Assembly: GCF_000143685.1 (NCBI RefSeq)
Contig: NC_014328.1
Span: forward strand, 62,001 to 126,000
Direction of reading: 5' to 3'
Origin: Clostridium ljungdahlii DSM 13528
GTDB lineage: Bacteria > Bacillota > Clostridia > Clostridiales > Clostridiaceae
DNA: 64,000 nt
Below are positions 9,466 through 17,820 of this stretch, piece by piece. A program made the position numbers and the translations under genes. The notes beneath the pieces were generated by a model. The model had not been told where the DNA came from, ran no database searches, and saw nothing but the letters and a program-made list of their open reading frames with translations. Position 1 is the first letter of the stretch; each line of letters begins with the position of its first letter.

Positions 9466-9608
9466 TTTTTCCTACCTTAAAACATTTTATTTACAGCTTA
9501 TTTTAACACTATAATGTTAATATAGAAATAATTTTTGTAAAAATAATGTATTAAAAACTATTGAGTTATTTTAACAACAAAAGTATAATGTAAATGAATA
9601 TAATTGTA

Positions 9609-9620
9609 CTGACCAGTCAG
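9609..9620. promoter_or_regulatory. TetR-type operator candidate
   Basis: CTGAC-CA-GTCAG is a palindrome with a 2-base centre, placed 33 bases before the TetR-family start codon. The position and short GACCAGTC core are typical of self-repressing TetR genes. Confidence 0.55.
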
Positions 9621-9652
9621 CCGTTATATAATAAAAATCTGGAGTGGTATTA

Positions 9653-10231
9653 ATGAGTAATACTAAAAGAACCATTTTTGAATCTGCTATAAAAGTCTTT
9701 TCCAAGAATGGATACAGTGGTGCTACTATGGATGCTATAGCAGCAGATGCAGGAGTAGCAAAGGGAACATTATACTATCATTTTAAAAGTAAAGAAGAGA
9801 TATTTAAATATATTATAGAAGAGGGCATGAATGTAATAAGAAAAAGCATAGAAGAGGAATCCCAAAATGAAACAAACCCTTTAAACAGAATAAAAATTGT
9901 ATGTAAAGTTCAGTGGGGATTAGTTTATGAAAACAGGGATTTCTTTAAGGTAGTTATGAGCCAACTTTGGGGCCAAGAAGTAAGACAATTGGAATTAAGG
10001 GAATATATAAGAAAATACATAGTATATATACAATCTTACTTAGATGATGCTATGGAGAAGGGATACATAAAAACATGTAATTCTTTATTTTTAGCATATG
10101 ATTTATTTGGGACAATTTGTTCTGTTGCTATTTATGAATTGATAAATGAAAAAAACAAAGATTTAAATGAAATGATAGATAATCTTATGTACAGAATTTT
10201 AAATGGAATAAAAGGAGAGATCCTAAGTTGA
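9653..10231 (+). CDS. TetR/AcrR-family regulator
   Basis: One-component repressor of 192 residues. The N-terminal helix-turn-helix reads IFESAIKVFSKNGY, then ATMDAIAADAGVAKGTLYYHF, matching the TetR pattern; the rest is an all-helical ligand domain. ATG 9653 lies eight bases after TGGAG; an upstream GTG at 9644 overlaps that site. A palindrome at 9609-9620 suggests self-regulation. It is convergent with the AarF-type kinase gene. The divergently placed psd gene shares the 5' region, so membrane lipid synthesis could be a target; this is inference. Confidence 0.9.
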   Translation: MSNTKRTIFESAIKVFSKNGYSGATMDAIAADAGVAKGTLYYHFKSKEEIFKYIIEEGMNVIRKSIEEESQNETNPLNRIKIVCKVQWGLVYENRDFFKVVMSQLWGQEVRQLELREYIRKYIVYIQSYLDDAMEKGYIKTCNSLFLAYDLFGTICSVAIYELINEKNKDLNEMIDNLMYRILNGIKGEILS

Positions 10232-10241
10232 ATCTCTCTTT
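10213..10241. terminator. hairpin across the TetR stop codon
   Basis: AGGAGAGAT and ATCTCTCTT pair around the TetR stop codon, and the convergent kinase gene ends at the same place, so it can serve both directions. Confidence 0.5.
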
Positions 10242-11841
10242 AAAGTTTTCCAGATTTAATTATTGAAATTATTAGAGTAATGCCGATTACTATAAAAAAT
10301 AAAAAGTTTATAACATGCAGTAAAGGTACAGCATGTATTTTTGGACCTGTATTTGAATTTAAAATTAAGGAAGAACTTATAATCATAGAACATAATATAA
10401 GTGAGATAGAAAGTCTATTTACCATTTTATTTAATTGATTTAATGAATCATCTATTTTATTAAATTTTAGTTGAATTTTAGCTCTTCCATTTAATATGCT
10501 GTCTATTAATTCTACAGTTTTCATAGGAAGTTTGAAAAAATTTTTTGTGAAGTTACCAGAATCTATAAGTATATTTTCTAGATCAAAATTTTTCAAAAAA
10601 TAAAATTCATTATTGTTTTTCACAAAGGGTATTGCTATATCTAAAATTTCTATGTCAGGAGCTATTTCAGCTACTAAGCCTTCTACTATAATTAAGCTTT
10701 TTACTAATAATATTAAATCCCTAGGTAAAGTGATATTATTGTTTTTTGCACATTTAAAGATTTCTGTTATAAGTACGGAAATTTTTATGTTTTTGAGAGA
10801 AGTGAACAGATAATTTGACAGAAACAATTCTACATCTTCATACAATTTATTTCTATCAGTTAATTCCTTTTTTATACCTATGGACATAATTACAGATACA
10901 AGCTTATCTGTGTCTTTATAGGCAATGGACATAATTGCATCGTTTAAAAGTAATTTTAATCTAGGAGAAATGGAACCCATTATTCCAAAATCAATAAAAC
11001 ATATTTTGTTGTCTTGTATCAATAAATTACCTGGATGAGGATCTGCATGAAAGAACCCATCTGTGAAAACTTGTTTAAAAAAACATAAGGCTAATTTTTT
11101 GCCTAAGTCCTGTAAGGAGTACTCCTCTTTTTTTAGTCTTTCTATATTATTTATTTTAAATCCATAGATTTTTTCCATGGTAAGTACTTTGCTTCCACAT
11201 AAATCTTTTATTATATAGGGAACATAACAAAATTTTACGTTTTTGTTTAGTTCTTTAAATCTTATCATATTGTCTACTTCAAGGTTGAAATCTAGCTCTT
11301 TTCTAGTGGAAGATAGCAGTTCTTTTAAAGCTTCTTCTGGATCTATTAGTGCATCTTTAAATTTGTTTTTAGTAAGTTTCATGATTTTATACAATATGGA
11401 TATATCTGTTTCCATTTTTTGTTTTATATCAGGTCTCTGCACTTTTACAATGACTTTTTTCCCATTTTTTAAAGTTGCATTATGTACTTGTGCAATTGAT
11501 CCAGAGGCTATAGGATTTCTTTCAAAATATAAAAAGCATTCATTTATATTTTTATTAAATTCATTGAAAAATACTATATCTATATCTTCATACTTCTCTG
11601 GAAGTACATCATCTTGGAGCTTTGAAAGTTCTTTAATGTAGGATGAAGGCAATATGTCTGGCCTTGAACTAAGTATTTGGCCTATTTTTATAAAGGTAGG
11701 TCCAAGTTCCTCGAAAGCTTTTCTTAGGTTTTCAGGAGATTTATTCTTATTGGAGGTTTTAGTTTCTCTTAAGAATTTAAAACCATACTTAGCTAGTACC
11801 TTCATTATTTCCTTAAATCTTTGTGAATATATTTTTCTCAT
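10240..11841 (-). CDS. AarF/ABC1/UbiB-family atypical kinase
   Basis: Membrane-anchored protein-kinase-like ATPase of 533 residues. Family marks in order are the KxGQ motif in ELGPTFIKIGQILSSRPD near residue 50, the Ala-rich nucleotide loop (PIASGSIAQVHNA), VIVKVQRPD with the invariant Lys, FFHADPHPGNLL (catalytic loop) and CFIDFGIMG (metal-binding Asp). Two hydrophobic segments at the C terminus (about 475-530) should anchor it. UbiB relatives act in quinone synthesis or lipid handling; this organism type usually lacks ubiquinone, so a lipid-related role is more likely. It follows the phasin-like gene by 34 bases, probably in one transcript. Confidence 0.9.
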   Translation of the reverse strand: MRKIYSQRFKEIMKVLAKYGFKFLRETKTSNKNKSPENLRKAFEELGPTFIKIGQILSSRPDILPSSYIKELSKLQDDVLPEKYEDIDIVFFNEFNKNINECFLYFERNPIASGSIAQVHNATLKNGKKVIVKVQRPDIKQKMETDISILYKIMKLTKNKFKDALIDPEEALKELLSSTRKELDFNLEVDNMIRFKELNKNVKFCYVPYIIKDLCGSKVLTMEKIYGFKINNIERLKKEEYSLQDLGKKLALCFFKQVFTDGFFHADPHPGNLLIQDNKICFIDFGIMGSISPRLKLLLNDAIMSIAYKDTDKLVSVIMSIGIKKELTDRNKLYEDVELFLSNYLFTSLKNIKISVLITEIFKCAKNNNITLPRDLILLVKSLIIVEGLVAEIAPDIEILDIAIPFVKNNNEFYFLKNFDLENILIDSGNFTKNFFKLPMKTVELIDSILNGRAKIQLKFNKIDDSLNQLNKMVNRLSISLILCSMIISSSLILNSNTGPKIHAVPLLHVINFLFFIVIGITLIISIIKSGKL

Positions 11842-11875
11842 AAGTTATCTCAAATAACTAAAGCCTAAAATGGCT

Positions 11876-12178
11876 TTAGTCATTATTGTTTATTTTATTT
11901 TCAAGTTTAGTTAACCTATCATTTATTGATGCGATATCTTCTTTGGAAGCAAAGTTCATGTTACTTAATATAGATATAACTTCATTTTTGGTTAATGGCT
12001 TTATTTGATCTTTTTTTGCTAAAGCATTTTTCTTTAATTCTTCGGATAATTGTTTTCCCTCATCTACTGTTATTTTCCCTTTCTCCACCATTTCGGAAAT
12101 TAGATTTACTGCTTTTTCATAGGTATATGCAGCTGAACCTACCCCAGCTAAGAATAAACTCTTTAATTCATTAATCAT
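11876..12178 (-). CDS. phasin-like coiled-coil protein
   Basis: Small protein of 100 residues. The N-terminal helix (LKSLFLAGVGSAAYTYEKAVNLISEMVEKG) and central charged helices resemble the polyhydroxyalkanoate granule regulator/phasin family. The C-terminal 30 residues (IASINDRLTKLENKI) form a heptad-like coiled coil. A GGGAGG site precedes the start. It is the first gene of a likely two-gene operon with the AarF/UbiB-type kinase, a pairing that suggests a role at membranes or lipid bodies rather than in PHA storage. No PHA synthase is seen in the window. Confidence 0.75.
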   Translation of the reverse strand: MINELKSLFLAGVGSAAYTYEKAVNLISEMVEKGKITVDEGKQLSEELKKNALAKKDQIKPLTKNEVISILSNMNFASKEDIASINDRLTKLENKINNND

Positions 12179-12248
12179 ATTTTTCCTCCCTTATAATTAG
12201 GTTATAATCACTAATATATTTAAATTTTCAATTATTAACTAAAAAAAA

Positions 12249-12277
12249 TTGACAATTATTATAAACTATAATAAAAT
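12249..12277 (+). promoter_or_regulatory. sigma-A promoter for tRNA-Arg
   Basis: TTGACA at 12249-12254, a 17-base spacer, then TAAAAT at 12272-12277, 23 bases before the tRNA. Confidence 0.6.
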
Positions 12278-12300
12278 AGTTAAGTAGCGATTATATATAT

Positions 12301-12377
12301 GCGCTCGTAGCTCAGTAGGATAGAGCAGCGGTTTCCTAAACCGCGTGCCGGAGGTTCGACTCCTCTCGGGCGCACCA
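12301..12377 (+). tRNA. tRNA-Arg (CCU anticodon)
   Basis: A full cloverleaf can be drawn: acceptor GCGCTCG/CGGGCGC, an anticodon stem GCGGT/ACCGC with loop TTCCTAA, the T-loop GGTTCGACTCC, and an encoded CCA end at 12375-12377. Confidence 0.95.
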
Positions 12378-12527
12378 TAAGTCTTGTAAATATTATATTT
12401 GCAGGACGTTTATTTTATGAGGATTTTCATTGTTTTTTATAGTATATCCTTATTTTATATTTATATTTTATTTATTCAATTTATATGTGTCATAATGCAA
12501 TAAATACTTAGATTTTTGGGGCATTTT

Positions 12528-12965
12528 ATGAAAGACTTTATGTTGGAAGCCATAAGGCAGGCAAAAAAAGGGTTGAAATTAGGTGAAGTTCCAGTAGGAG
12601 CTGTTATAGTAAAAGATAATGAAATAATATCAAGTTGTCATAATTTAAAAGAGACAGTTGGAATTGTTACTGCCCATGCAGAAATGCTTGCAATTCAAAA
12701 TGCATCAGAGATACTTAGTAATTGGAGATTAACTGGATGCAGTATGTATGTTACTTTAGAGCCGTGTCCTATGTGTGCAGGAGCTATATTACAGTGCAGA
12801 ATAAACAAACTGTATATAGGCACTTTCGATCCTACTATGGGGGCTTGTGGTTCTGTGGTTAACATATTACAAAATAGGCGGTTAAATCGTTGGGTAGATA
12901 TTCAGTGGATGTATAATGAACAGTGTAGTGAAATGTTAGAAAAATTTTTTAAAAGTAGAAGGTAA
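12528..12965 (+). CDS. tadA: tRNA adenosine(34) deaminase
   Basis: Converts A34 to inosine in tRNA-Arg(ACG), widening codon reading; 145 residues. The zinc-deaminase motifs are TAHAEMLAI (His ligand and catalytic Glu) and EPCPMCAGAIL (two Cys ligands). The substrate-fitting pieces VGAVIVKDNE and GACGSVVNIL are also present. ATG 12528 follows a weak TTGGGG ribosome site; a TTG at 12516 is possible. The tadA, tRNA-Ser, SRP RNA, dnaX order is a familiar clostridial arrangement. Confidence 0.95.
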   Translation: MKDFMLEAIRQAKKGLKLGEVPVGAVIVKDNEIISSCHNLKETVGIVTAHAEMLAIQNASEILSNWRLTGCSMYVTLEPCPMCAGAILQCRINKLYIGTFDPTMGACGSVVNILQNRRLNRWVDIQWMYNEQCSEMLEKFFKSRR

Positions 12966-12968
12966 TAT

Positions 12969-13061
12969 GGAGAGATGTCCGAGAGGTCGAAGGTGATTGA
13001 CTCGAAATCAATTGTGCAGCGTAAAACTGCACCGGGGGTTCGAATCCCCCTCTCTCCGCCA
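12969..13061 (+). tRNA. tRNA-Ser (CGA anticodon)
   Basis: Class II tRNA with a long variable arm. The acceptor is GGAGAGA/TCTCTCC with discriminator G and encoded CCA, and the anticodon loop is CTCGAAA on an ATTGA/TCAAT stem. Its 3' end from CCGGGGG to CCGCCA is the same as that of the tRNA-Ser at 17821-17910. Confidence 0.93.
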
Positions 13062-13066
13062 CCAAC

Positions 13067-13099
13067 AAACCCGCGTAAATCAAGGACTTATGCGGGTTT
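13067..13099 (+). terminator. terminator after tRNA-Ser(CGA)
   Basis: AAACCCGCGTAA and TTATGCGGGTTT pair with one mismatch just after the tRNA, ahead of the foreign cassette. Confidence 0.7.
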
Positions 13100-13163
13100 C
13101 CTTATGCCTTTTTATGGTGCACGTGTTTTTGTAGTATTCACCTTCGTCCGGCAATTTCAAAAG

Positions 13164-13907
13164 TTATTTCATTTTTGCCGTTGTTTTATTCAAATCAACA
13201 AGTATTAATGTTGCAAGCCCTCCGCAAAGCAGTAGGCTAATGCAACTAAGTACTATTTGCCATGTCGATGTGTCATAGTAGCCAGAAATGGCAAATACAG
13301 CCGTAATAGGATACAGAGCTTTTAGGGTATTTGACATACTCGTAAATAGTCCGGCAAAAGAATAAATTTCAGCAAATAACAGTGCAAGCCAATATCCTTT
13401 TTTCATACGCGATACAAAAGCAATAATGGGTGAGATAGCAAGGAATATACCTAAGCCGTCCAGAAAATATGCTTTCAGAAAATTTAGAACCATTCCTATT
13501 GATAAATCAGAAAAATGTAAGATGGCCTCAACCGAAAATGTTATAGCAAAGAGCAGCAAATAAAGGAATATGCTGAACGCAAAAGTAACAATCATTTTTG
13601 CAGCGGTTAAGTTCGCTTCATTTACGGGAATAAGCCGCAGAGATTTTATAGTGTCATCCTGTTCTTCACGACAAATCATATAACTGCCAAAAAGGGCAAT
13701 GACAGCTGGAAGAACAAAAATTGTTGCCAGTGGTTGAGCTACATCCATATACCAGCCTGCATTATATATATCAGGCTGAGAGGCACTAAACAAATCCTGA
13801 CCTCCTAAAAAGACCATCACCGCTACCATAATTGTTGAAAAAACTGTAATCCAAACTATCTTTGAACGGCGAAGTTTTTGACATTCCCCCCAAAGTAATT
13901 TTTTCAT
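13164..13907 (-). CDS. lantibiotic-immunity-type ABC transporter permease (second)
   Basis: ABC-2-type membrane subunit, 247 residues, resembling the G subunits of lantibiotic immunity exporters (SpaG/MutG/CprC type). The N terminus LLWGECQKLRRSKIVWITVF is the usual start of this subfamily; about six hydrophobic segments follow, beginning near residues 18, 55, 100, 140, 175 and 215. It follows the first permease by ten bases. With the ATPase it should expel cationic peptides from the membrane. Base use in this block is richer in G+C than in the flanking housekeeping genes. Confidence 0.82.
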   Translation of the reverse strand: MKKLLWGECQKLRRSKIVWITVFSTIMVAVMVFLGGQDLFSASQPDIYNAGWYMDVAQPLATIFVLPAVIALFGSYMICREEQDDTIKSLRLIPVNEANLTAAKMIVTFAFSIFLYLLLFAITFSVEAILHFSDLSIGMVLNFLKAYFLDGLGIFLAISPIIAFVSRMKKGYWLALLFAEIYSFAGLFTSMSNTLKALYPITAVFAISGYYDTSTWQIVLSCISLLLCGGLATLILVDLNKTTAKMK

Positions 13908-13917
13908 GCTTCACACC

Positions 13918-14664
13918 TCACCTTCTTCTTCCCAATGCAATATTTGCAAATAATACTGCAACAATATCCCAAACGCAAATACAAAGAAATGCTAAAGGAA
14001 TGTTGATTGCTTGTGTAAATGCAACGCCCGGAATATCTTTATTTCGCATGATGATAACATCCATGCTGCATAACGGGTGTAAATACATATTTACCGTCAT
14101 TAAGATAACACTGGAAAAGGCATACACCAATGTGATACAAACAGGAAGAATATATCCTTTTTGTGCTGCAGCGATTGCTAAAATTGGCAGCATTACAAAC
14201 GCAGTAAGAACACCAATCTCCAAGCATTTTTTGAATAAATATAAAACGCTTTCCCATTCAAATGCGACATATCCGGGAAGTACACTGAACAGCACAGAAG
14301 CAACAGCTGTAATCAGCATGAAACAGATGGAGTAAATTAAAACCACAAAAAATTTGCTGAAAAAGTATCCCATTTTGCTGACAGGCACAATCCAAAGTTG
14401 TTTGAGCATATCATACTGATTTTCGTCGTACATAAGTATGGTGCAAAGCACTCCCAAAACAACAGGCAAGATAATAAAAACCGTATAACTGAATGCTGAC
14501 CATTTATAGAACTGTATTGCTTCATCAAAACCTGTTTTCCATGCATATTTAAATAATAAGAATGCTAGAAATGGCATTATGAGAGCTGACAACATCATAA
14601 TCCACACAAATTTTCTACGTCGTAGTTTAAGAAATTCTATTTGAATAAGTTTAAGCAATGCCAT
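13918..14664 (-). CDS. lantibiotic-immunity-type ABC transporter permease (first)
   Basis: Second ABC-2-type membrane subunit, 248 residues, matching the E subunits of lantibiotic immunity pumps (SpaE/MutE/CprB type). It opens LLKLIQIEFLKLRRRKFVWIMM and has about six membrane segments. It overlaps the ATPase gene by 14 bases, which indicates translational coupling. The two permeases are about the same size and probably form the membrane heterodimer. Minus-strand order is ATPase, this protein, then the 247-residue permease. Confidence 0.82.
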   Translation of the reverse strand: MALLKLIQIEFLKLRRRKFVWIMMLSALIMPFLAFLLFKYAWKTGFDEAIQFYKWSAFSYTVFIILPVVLGVLCTILMYDENQYDMLKQLWIVPVSKMGYFFSKFFVVLIYSICFMLITAVASVLFSVLPGYVAFEWESVLYLFKKCLEIGVLTAFVMLPILAIAAAQKGYILPVCITLVYAFSSVILMTVNMYLHPLCSMDVIIMRNKDIPGVAFTQAINIPLAFLCICVWDIVAVLFANIALGRRR

Positions 14665-15574
14665 CTCCTCCTGTAATTTTTCTGAAATAGTCCTCTAAAG
14701 TATCATTACAAAGTTGAGAACTGATAACGGTTATATTCTGCATCACAAGGGCTTTATTGATTTCACCCATATCCAGAGCGGTGGCATAAAGCCGTAAAGT
14801 ATGGTCGTCTTGAACAGAATAATCTTTCAGGTGAAATTGACGCTCTAAAATCAGTGACGCTTTCGGAATGTCTGAAACTTGCAGCAGGATATATCTGCCG
14901 TTTTTCCGTTTCAGCTCCTCCATGCTGCTTTCTTCAAGCAGAGCGCCGTGATCGATAATACCAATATCATCCGCCAGCAATGAGATTTCTGAAAGAATAT
15001 GACTCGAAATAAGAACAGTCTTTCCGCGCTCAACGCTCAAATTCTTAATGAAATCTCGTACTTCTGCAATGCCGATGGGATCAAGGCCATTGGTCGGTTC
15101 GTCTAAAATCAGCAGTTCCGGGTCATGCAGGATCGCATTGGCGATGCCAAGGCGTTGCTTCATGCCGAGAGAATATTTGCCGAACAGCTTTTTATCCTTA
15201 TAGGGAAGACCGACAACTTCCAAAGCGTTTTTAACAGCATTAGGGGCGGCTGTACCGCGCAGCTTTGCAAAAATCTCTAAGTTTTCCGTTCCTGTCAAAT
15301 TTGGATAAAACCCTGGGGTTTCGATAATAGCGCCGATACGGGGATATATTCGTTTTTCACGGCCTTTGATATTCTGTCCGAATACATCTACCTCACCAGA
15401 AGTGATTGGAGTCAACCCTAAAATCATTTTCATAATAGTGGTTTTTCCAGCTCCGTTGCGCCCCAACAGACCGTAAATCTGGCCTTTTTTTACATGAAGA
15501 TTGACTGTGCTAACTGCTGTCTGCTCTCCATAAATTTTTGTCAGTTGTTTCGTTTCAATGACAAAATCATTCAT
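14651..15574 (-). CDS. lantibiotic-immunity-type ABC transporter ATP-binding protein
   Basis: ATPase of a BcrA/SpaF/CprA-like exporter, 307 residues. Walker A is GLLGRNGAGKTT near residue 40, the ABC signature is YSLGMKQRLGIA, Walker B is LLILDEPTNGLD, and the switch His is in ISSHILSE. The C-terminal 90 residues are the extension common to the BcrA group. ATG 15574 has a GTGAGGA site; the frame stays open to 15640. A triple 11-bp repeat and a -10 box lie just upstream (15652-15694). Its own two-component system is encoded directly before it. Confidence 0.9.
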   Translation of the reverse strand: MNDFVIETKQLTKIYGEQTAVSTVNLHVKKGQIYGLLGRNGAGKTTIMKMILGLTPITSGEVDVFGQNIKGREKRIYPRIGAIIETPGFYPNLTGTENLEIFAKLRGTAAPNAVKNALEVVGLPYKDKKLFGKYSLGMKQRLGIANAILHDPELLILDEPTNGLDPIGIAEVRDFIKNLSVERGKTVLISSHILSEISLLADDIGIIDHGALLEESSMEELKRKNGRYILLQVSDIPKASLILERQFHLKDYSVQDDHTLRLYATALDMGEINKALVMQNITVISSQLCNDTLEDYFRKITGGDGIA

Positions 15575-15651
15575 ATAAAAATTCCTCACTTTCAATAACT
15601 TGTTTTCGCAATGTGATAACCGATATAATGTCAGAAGCAATCACAATTAAA

Positions 15652-15694
15652 AGTATAAAACATTAACCTTGCCAAAACCTTGCCAAAACCTTGC
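15652..15694 (-). promoter_or_regulatory. promoter with three 11-bp direct repeats ahead of the ABC exporter
   Basis: On the minus strand GGCAAGGTTTT-like units recur with an 11-base period across 15665-15694 (two full copies and a third partial). A TATACT -10 box follows at 15657-15652. The repeats cover the -35 position, the usual place for activating OmpR-type response regulators that bind direct repeats one helical turn apart. Confidence 0.6.
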
Positions 15695-15716
15695 TTTTAT
15701 CTTGTTTTAGAAGTAA

Positions 15717-15745
15717 GAAAGCCCTGTGCTGTCACAGGGTTTTTG
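15717..15745 (-). terminator. hairpin at the end of the histidine kinase gene
   Basis: ACCCTGTG and CACAGGGCT pair around the kinase stop codon. The T-tract is interrupted, so it may only partly stop transcription before the ABC genes, which have their own promoter. Confidence 0.5.
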
Positions 15746-16655
15746 GCAATAAAATGGTGAATGTAGTTCCAGAGCCGAGAATGCTGGACGCTGTAATCGT
15801 CCCTTTGTGAGCGCTGACAAGCTCTTTGGCAATAGAGAGCCCAAGCCCGTTTCCTTTAGCAGCCCGTGAATGGTCGCATTGGTACATTCTTTCAAAAATA
15901 AGAGAGAGATTATCAGAAGATATACCTTTCCCGTTGTCTGTTATTACAATTTTAGCCTGTTGTTCATTCTCAAAAATACGCAGCGCCATATTATCACCCT
16001 CACTGTGGGTGATAATATTTTGTAATAGATTATTGAGAATACGGGTATACGCAGTTGCGTCTATGCGCATGGAATACTCTGTTTCAGGTATATCAAATTC
16101 ATATTCAAAATGGCTGTTTTCTAAAATAGGAATCCAATCAGCTATAATATTACGGGATAACTCATTCAAATCACAAATCTCAAAATGAAAAATTTGTTCC
16201 CCGGAATCTAATTTAACCCATTCAAACAGATTTTCTACAAAATGTTTTAGGTGCTGGGCTTTATTAGACGCAACATGGATATATTCGTCCTTTTCTTCTC
16301 CTACAACAATTTTACTTTCGATTGCTTCCAAATAACCAACCAATGAAGCAAGTGGTGTTTTCACATCATGGGAAAGACTTGCCATTATCCGTTTGTATGC
16401 CTGCTCTGATTGCTTTTGCTGAATAAGCCGTGATTGGCTGCTTAGTGCAATTTCGTTAATACCATAACAAATTTGCCTTGTCATATCGCTCTCCGTTGCT
16501 AAAACACGTCGATTAAGGTTTCCATTTTTTATATCTTCTAAAGCGTCTTTTATAAGTGTAAGCTGTGTTCGAACTCGCCATAAGGTAGAAACAAGGTATG
16601 CTATAATAAGCAGGGTAAAAACCAACGCAAAAAGGAGATAAACAATTATATTCAT
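15732..16655 (-). CDS. sensor histidine kinase of the exporter cassette
   Basis: Membrane sensor kinase, 307 residues. A hydrophobic N-terminal segment (about 3-25) is followed by a HAMP-like stretch (DIKNGNLNRRV). The phospho-acceptor box is SLSHDVKTPLASLVGYL near residue 95. The ATPase domain has NLLQNIITHS, DNGKGISS and GNGLGLSIAKELV. There is almost no extracytoplasmic domain, so the signal must be sensed in the membrane or through the transporter. It starts one base after the response-regulator gene. It most likely reports the peptide exported by the adjoining ABC pump. Confidence 0.9.
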   Translation of the reverse strand: MNIIVYLLFALVFTLLIIAYLVSTLWRVRTQLTLIKDALEDIKNGNLNRRVLATESDMTRQICYGINEIALSSQSRLIQQKQSEQAYKRIMASLSHDVKTPLASLVGYLEAIESKIVVGEEKDEYIHVASNKAQHLKHFVENLFEWVKLDSGEQIFHFEICDLNELSRNIIADWIPILENSHFEYEFDIPETEYSMRIDATAYTRILNNLLQNIITHSEGDNMALRIFENEQQAKIVITDNGKGISSDNLSLIFERMYQCDHSRAAKGNGLGLSIAKELVSAHKGTITASSILGSGTTFTILLPKTL

Positions 16656-16656
16656 G

Positions 16657-17358
16657 TCAAGCCTCCTTATTAAAACGATAGCCTACACCCCGGACGGTCA
16701 AAATGTAAAATAGATGCTCTGGGTCTGGCTCAATCTTTTTTCGCAATTTACTGATAAAAGACATAATGTTATTATCATCGTAAGCATATTCTTCTTCCCA
16801 TACCTGCATATAAATCTGTTTTTTGGTAAACACCCGTCCCTTATTGGAAGCCAGAAATGAAAGTAAATCAAATTCTTTGCTTGTAAGCTCAACTGGAATG
16901 TCATTAACAGAAACCATGCGATTTGCTTTATCAATTACCATGCCCTTTAACATTATATAATCAGTGTCAGTTATAAAAGTCGGGTTTAAGGTAGTGTAGC
17001 GGCGAATAAGGGAATTTACACGAGCCATTAGTTCGTTAATACTGAACGGTTTTGTTAGGTAGTCGTCAGCACCTAGCCGCAGCCCGGAAACCTTATCATC
17101 CTCATCACTTTTAGCAGTGAGCATAAGCACCGGCATATTACTTGTTTCCCTAATTTTTTTGAGAACTTGAAAACCGTCTATATCCGGCATCATTACGTCC
17201 AAAATTACAAGGGAGCAGCTATTTTTATTTTCGTCAGCTAGACGTAGTCCCTCTACACCGCCATGTGCAATAATAGCAGATAAATTTTCTTGTTCTACAC
17301 ACTTTTTCATAAGAACGCAAAGCTCTTTGTCATCATCTATAATCAAAACATTATTCAT
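16657..17358 (-). CDS. OmpR-family response regulator of the exporter cassette
   Basis: Two-component regulator of 233 residues. The receiver domain has IIDDDKELC (acidic pocket), VILDVMMPDIDG (phospho-Asp), MLTAKSDEDD and the switch Lys in DDYLTKPFS. The C-terminal winged helix ends RKKIEPDPEHLFYILTVRGVGYRF. ATG 17358 lies after AAAGGAG; the longer frame to 17394 has no site of its own. It overlaps the small HTH gene's end by eight bases. The probable target is the triple repeat upstream of the ABC genes. Confidence 0.93.
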   Translation of the reverse strand: MNNVLIIDDDKELCVLMKKCVEQENLSAIIAHGGVEGLRLADENKNSCSLVILDVMMPDIDGFQVLKKIRETSNMPVLMLTAKSDEDDKVSGLRLGADDYLTKPFSINELMARVNSLIRRYTTLNPTFITDTDYIMLKGMVIDKANRMVSVNDIPVELTSKEFDLLSFLASNKGRVFTKKQIYMQVWEEEYAYDDNNIMSFISKLRKKIEPDPEHLFYILTVRGVGYRFNKEA

Positions 17359-17539
17359 GTTGGAACTCCTTTCCCCTCTGTGTTCTGCCGTCAATTGGCT
17401 TTTCTGCGTCTTTTGGTATCAGCCACATATAGCCAAGTTTTGAAACGCCTAGTATGCGGTTTTCCTCACAAAGTTTTTGTACTCGCCGCTCTGAAGTGTC
17501 CCATTTTTTAGCCGCCTCTGGGGTAGAAATATAATCCAT
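17351..17539 (-). CDS. small helix-turn-helix (excisionase-like) DNA-binding protein
   Basis: A protein of 62 residues with a winged-helix/MerR-like fold: YISTPEAAKKWDTSERRVQKLCEENRI, then LGYMWLIPKDAEKP. Such small proteins are common in front of two-component/ABC cassettes and on mobile elements of Firmicutes, and may be regulators or relics of an excisionase. AGAAAGGA precedes ATG 17539; ATG 17545 or 17563 are other possible starts. Its 3' end overlaps the response-regulator start, so it is the first gene of the cassette's regulatory operon. Confidence 0.75.
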   Translation of the reverse strand: MDYISTPEAAKKWDTSERRVQKLCEENRILGVSKLGYMWLIPKDAEKPIDGRTQRGKEFQHE

Positions 17540-17725
17540 AATCATCCGTCCTTTCTGGTTCATAATAATATTATATACGGACAGCCGAATGATACCAATA
17601 TGCAGATAGGATAAATATGATTTATTCTTGTCAATTAAATGATATGTATAATATCATACTTTTTCAATTTGCCCTCAATTAAGCTATAGGTAGATATTTA
17701 CATATAAAATTTTTTATAAAAAGTG

Positions 17726-17754
17726 TTGAAATATTATTATATTCATAGTATAAT
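17726..17754 (+). promoter_or_regulatory. sigma-A promoter for tRNA-Ser(GGA)
   Basis: TTGAAA, a 17-base spacer and TATAAT at 17749-17754. A small hairpin (GTGGTTT/AAACCAC) lies between it and the tRNA. The rest of 17564-17820 shows no gene. Confidence 0.7.
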
Positions 17755-17820
17755 ACTGATTGTTGTGGTGGTTTCTAAACCACAAAACTTAATATAAATT
17801 TATTTCATGAGTAAACCTGT

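Noticed and set aside
12975-13208. A 77-codon plus-strand frame starting in tRNA-Ser
   Set aside because: It runs through the tRNA and its terminator and has no ribosome site or recognisable protein pattern.
13862-14335. 157-codon plus-strand frame opposite the ABC permeases
   Set aside because: Mirror of the real minus-strand permease genes, with no ribosome site.
13062-17820. Integrative element or phage with integrase between the tRNA-Ser genes
   Set aside because: No integrase, relaxase or phage gene is present; the shared tRNA ends are expected of two tRNA-Ser genes.
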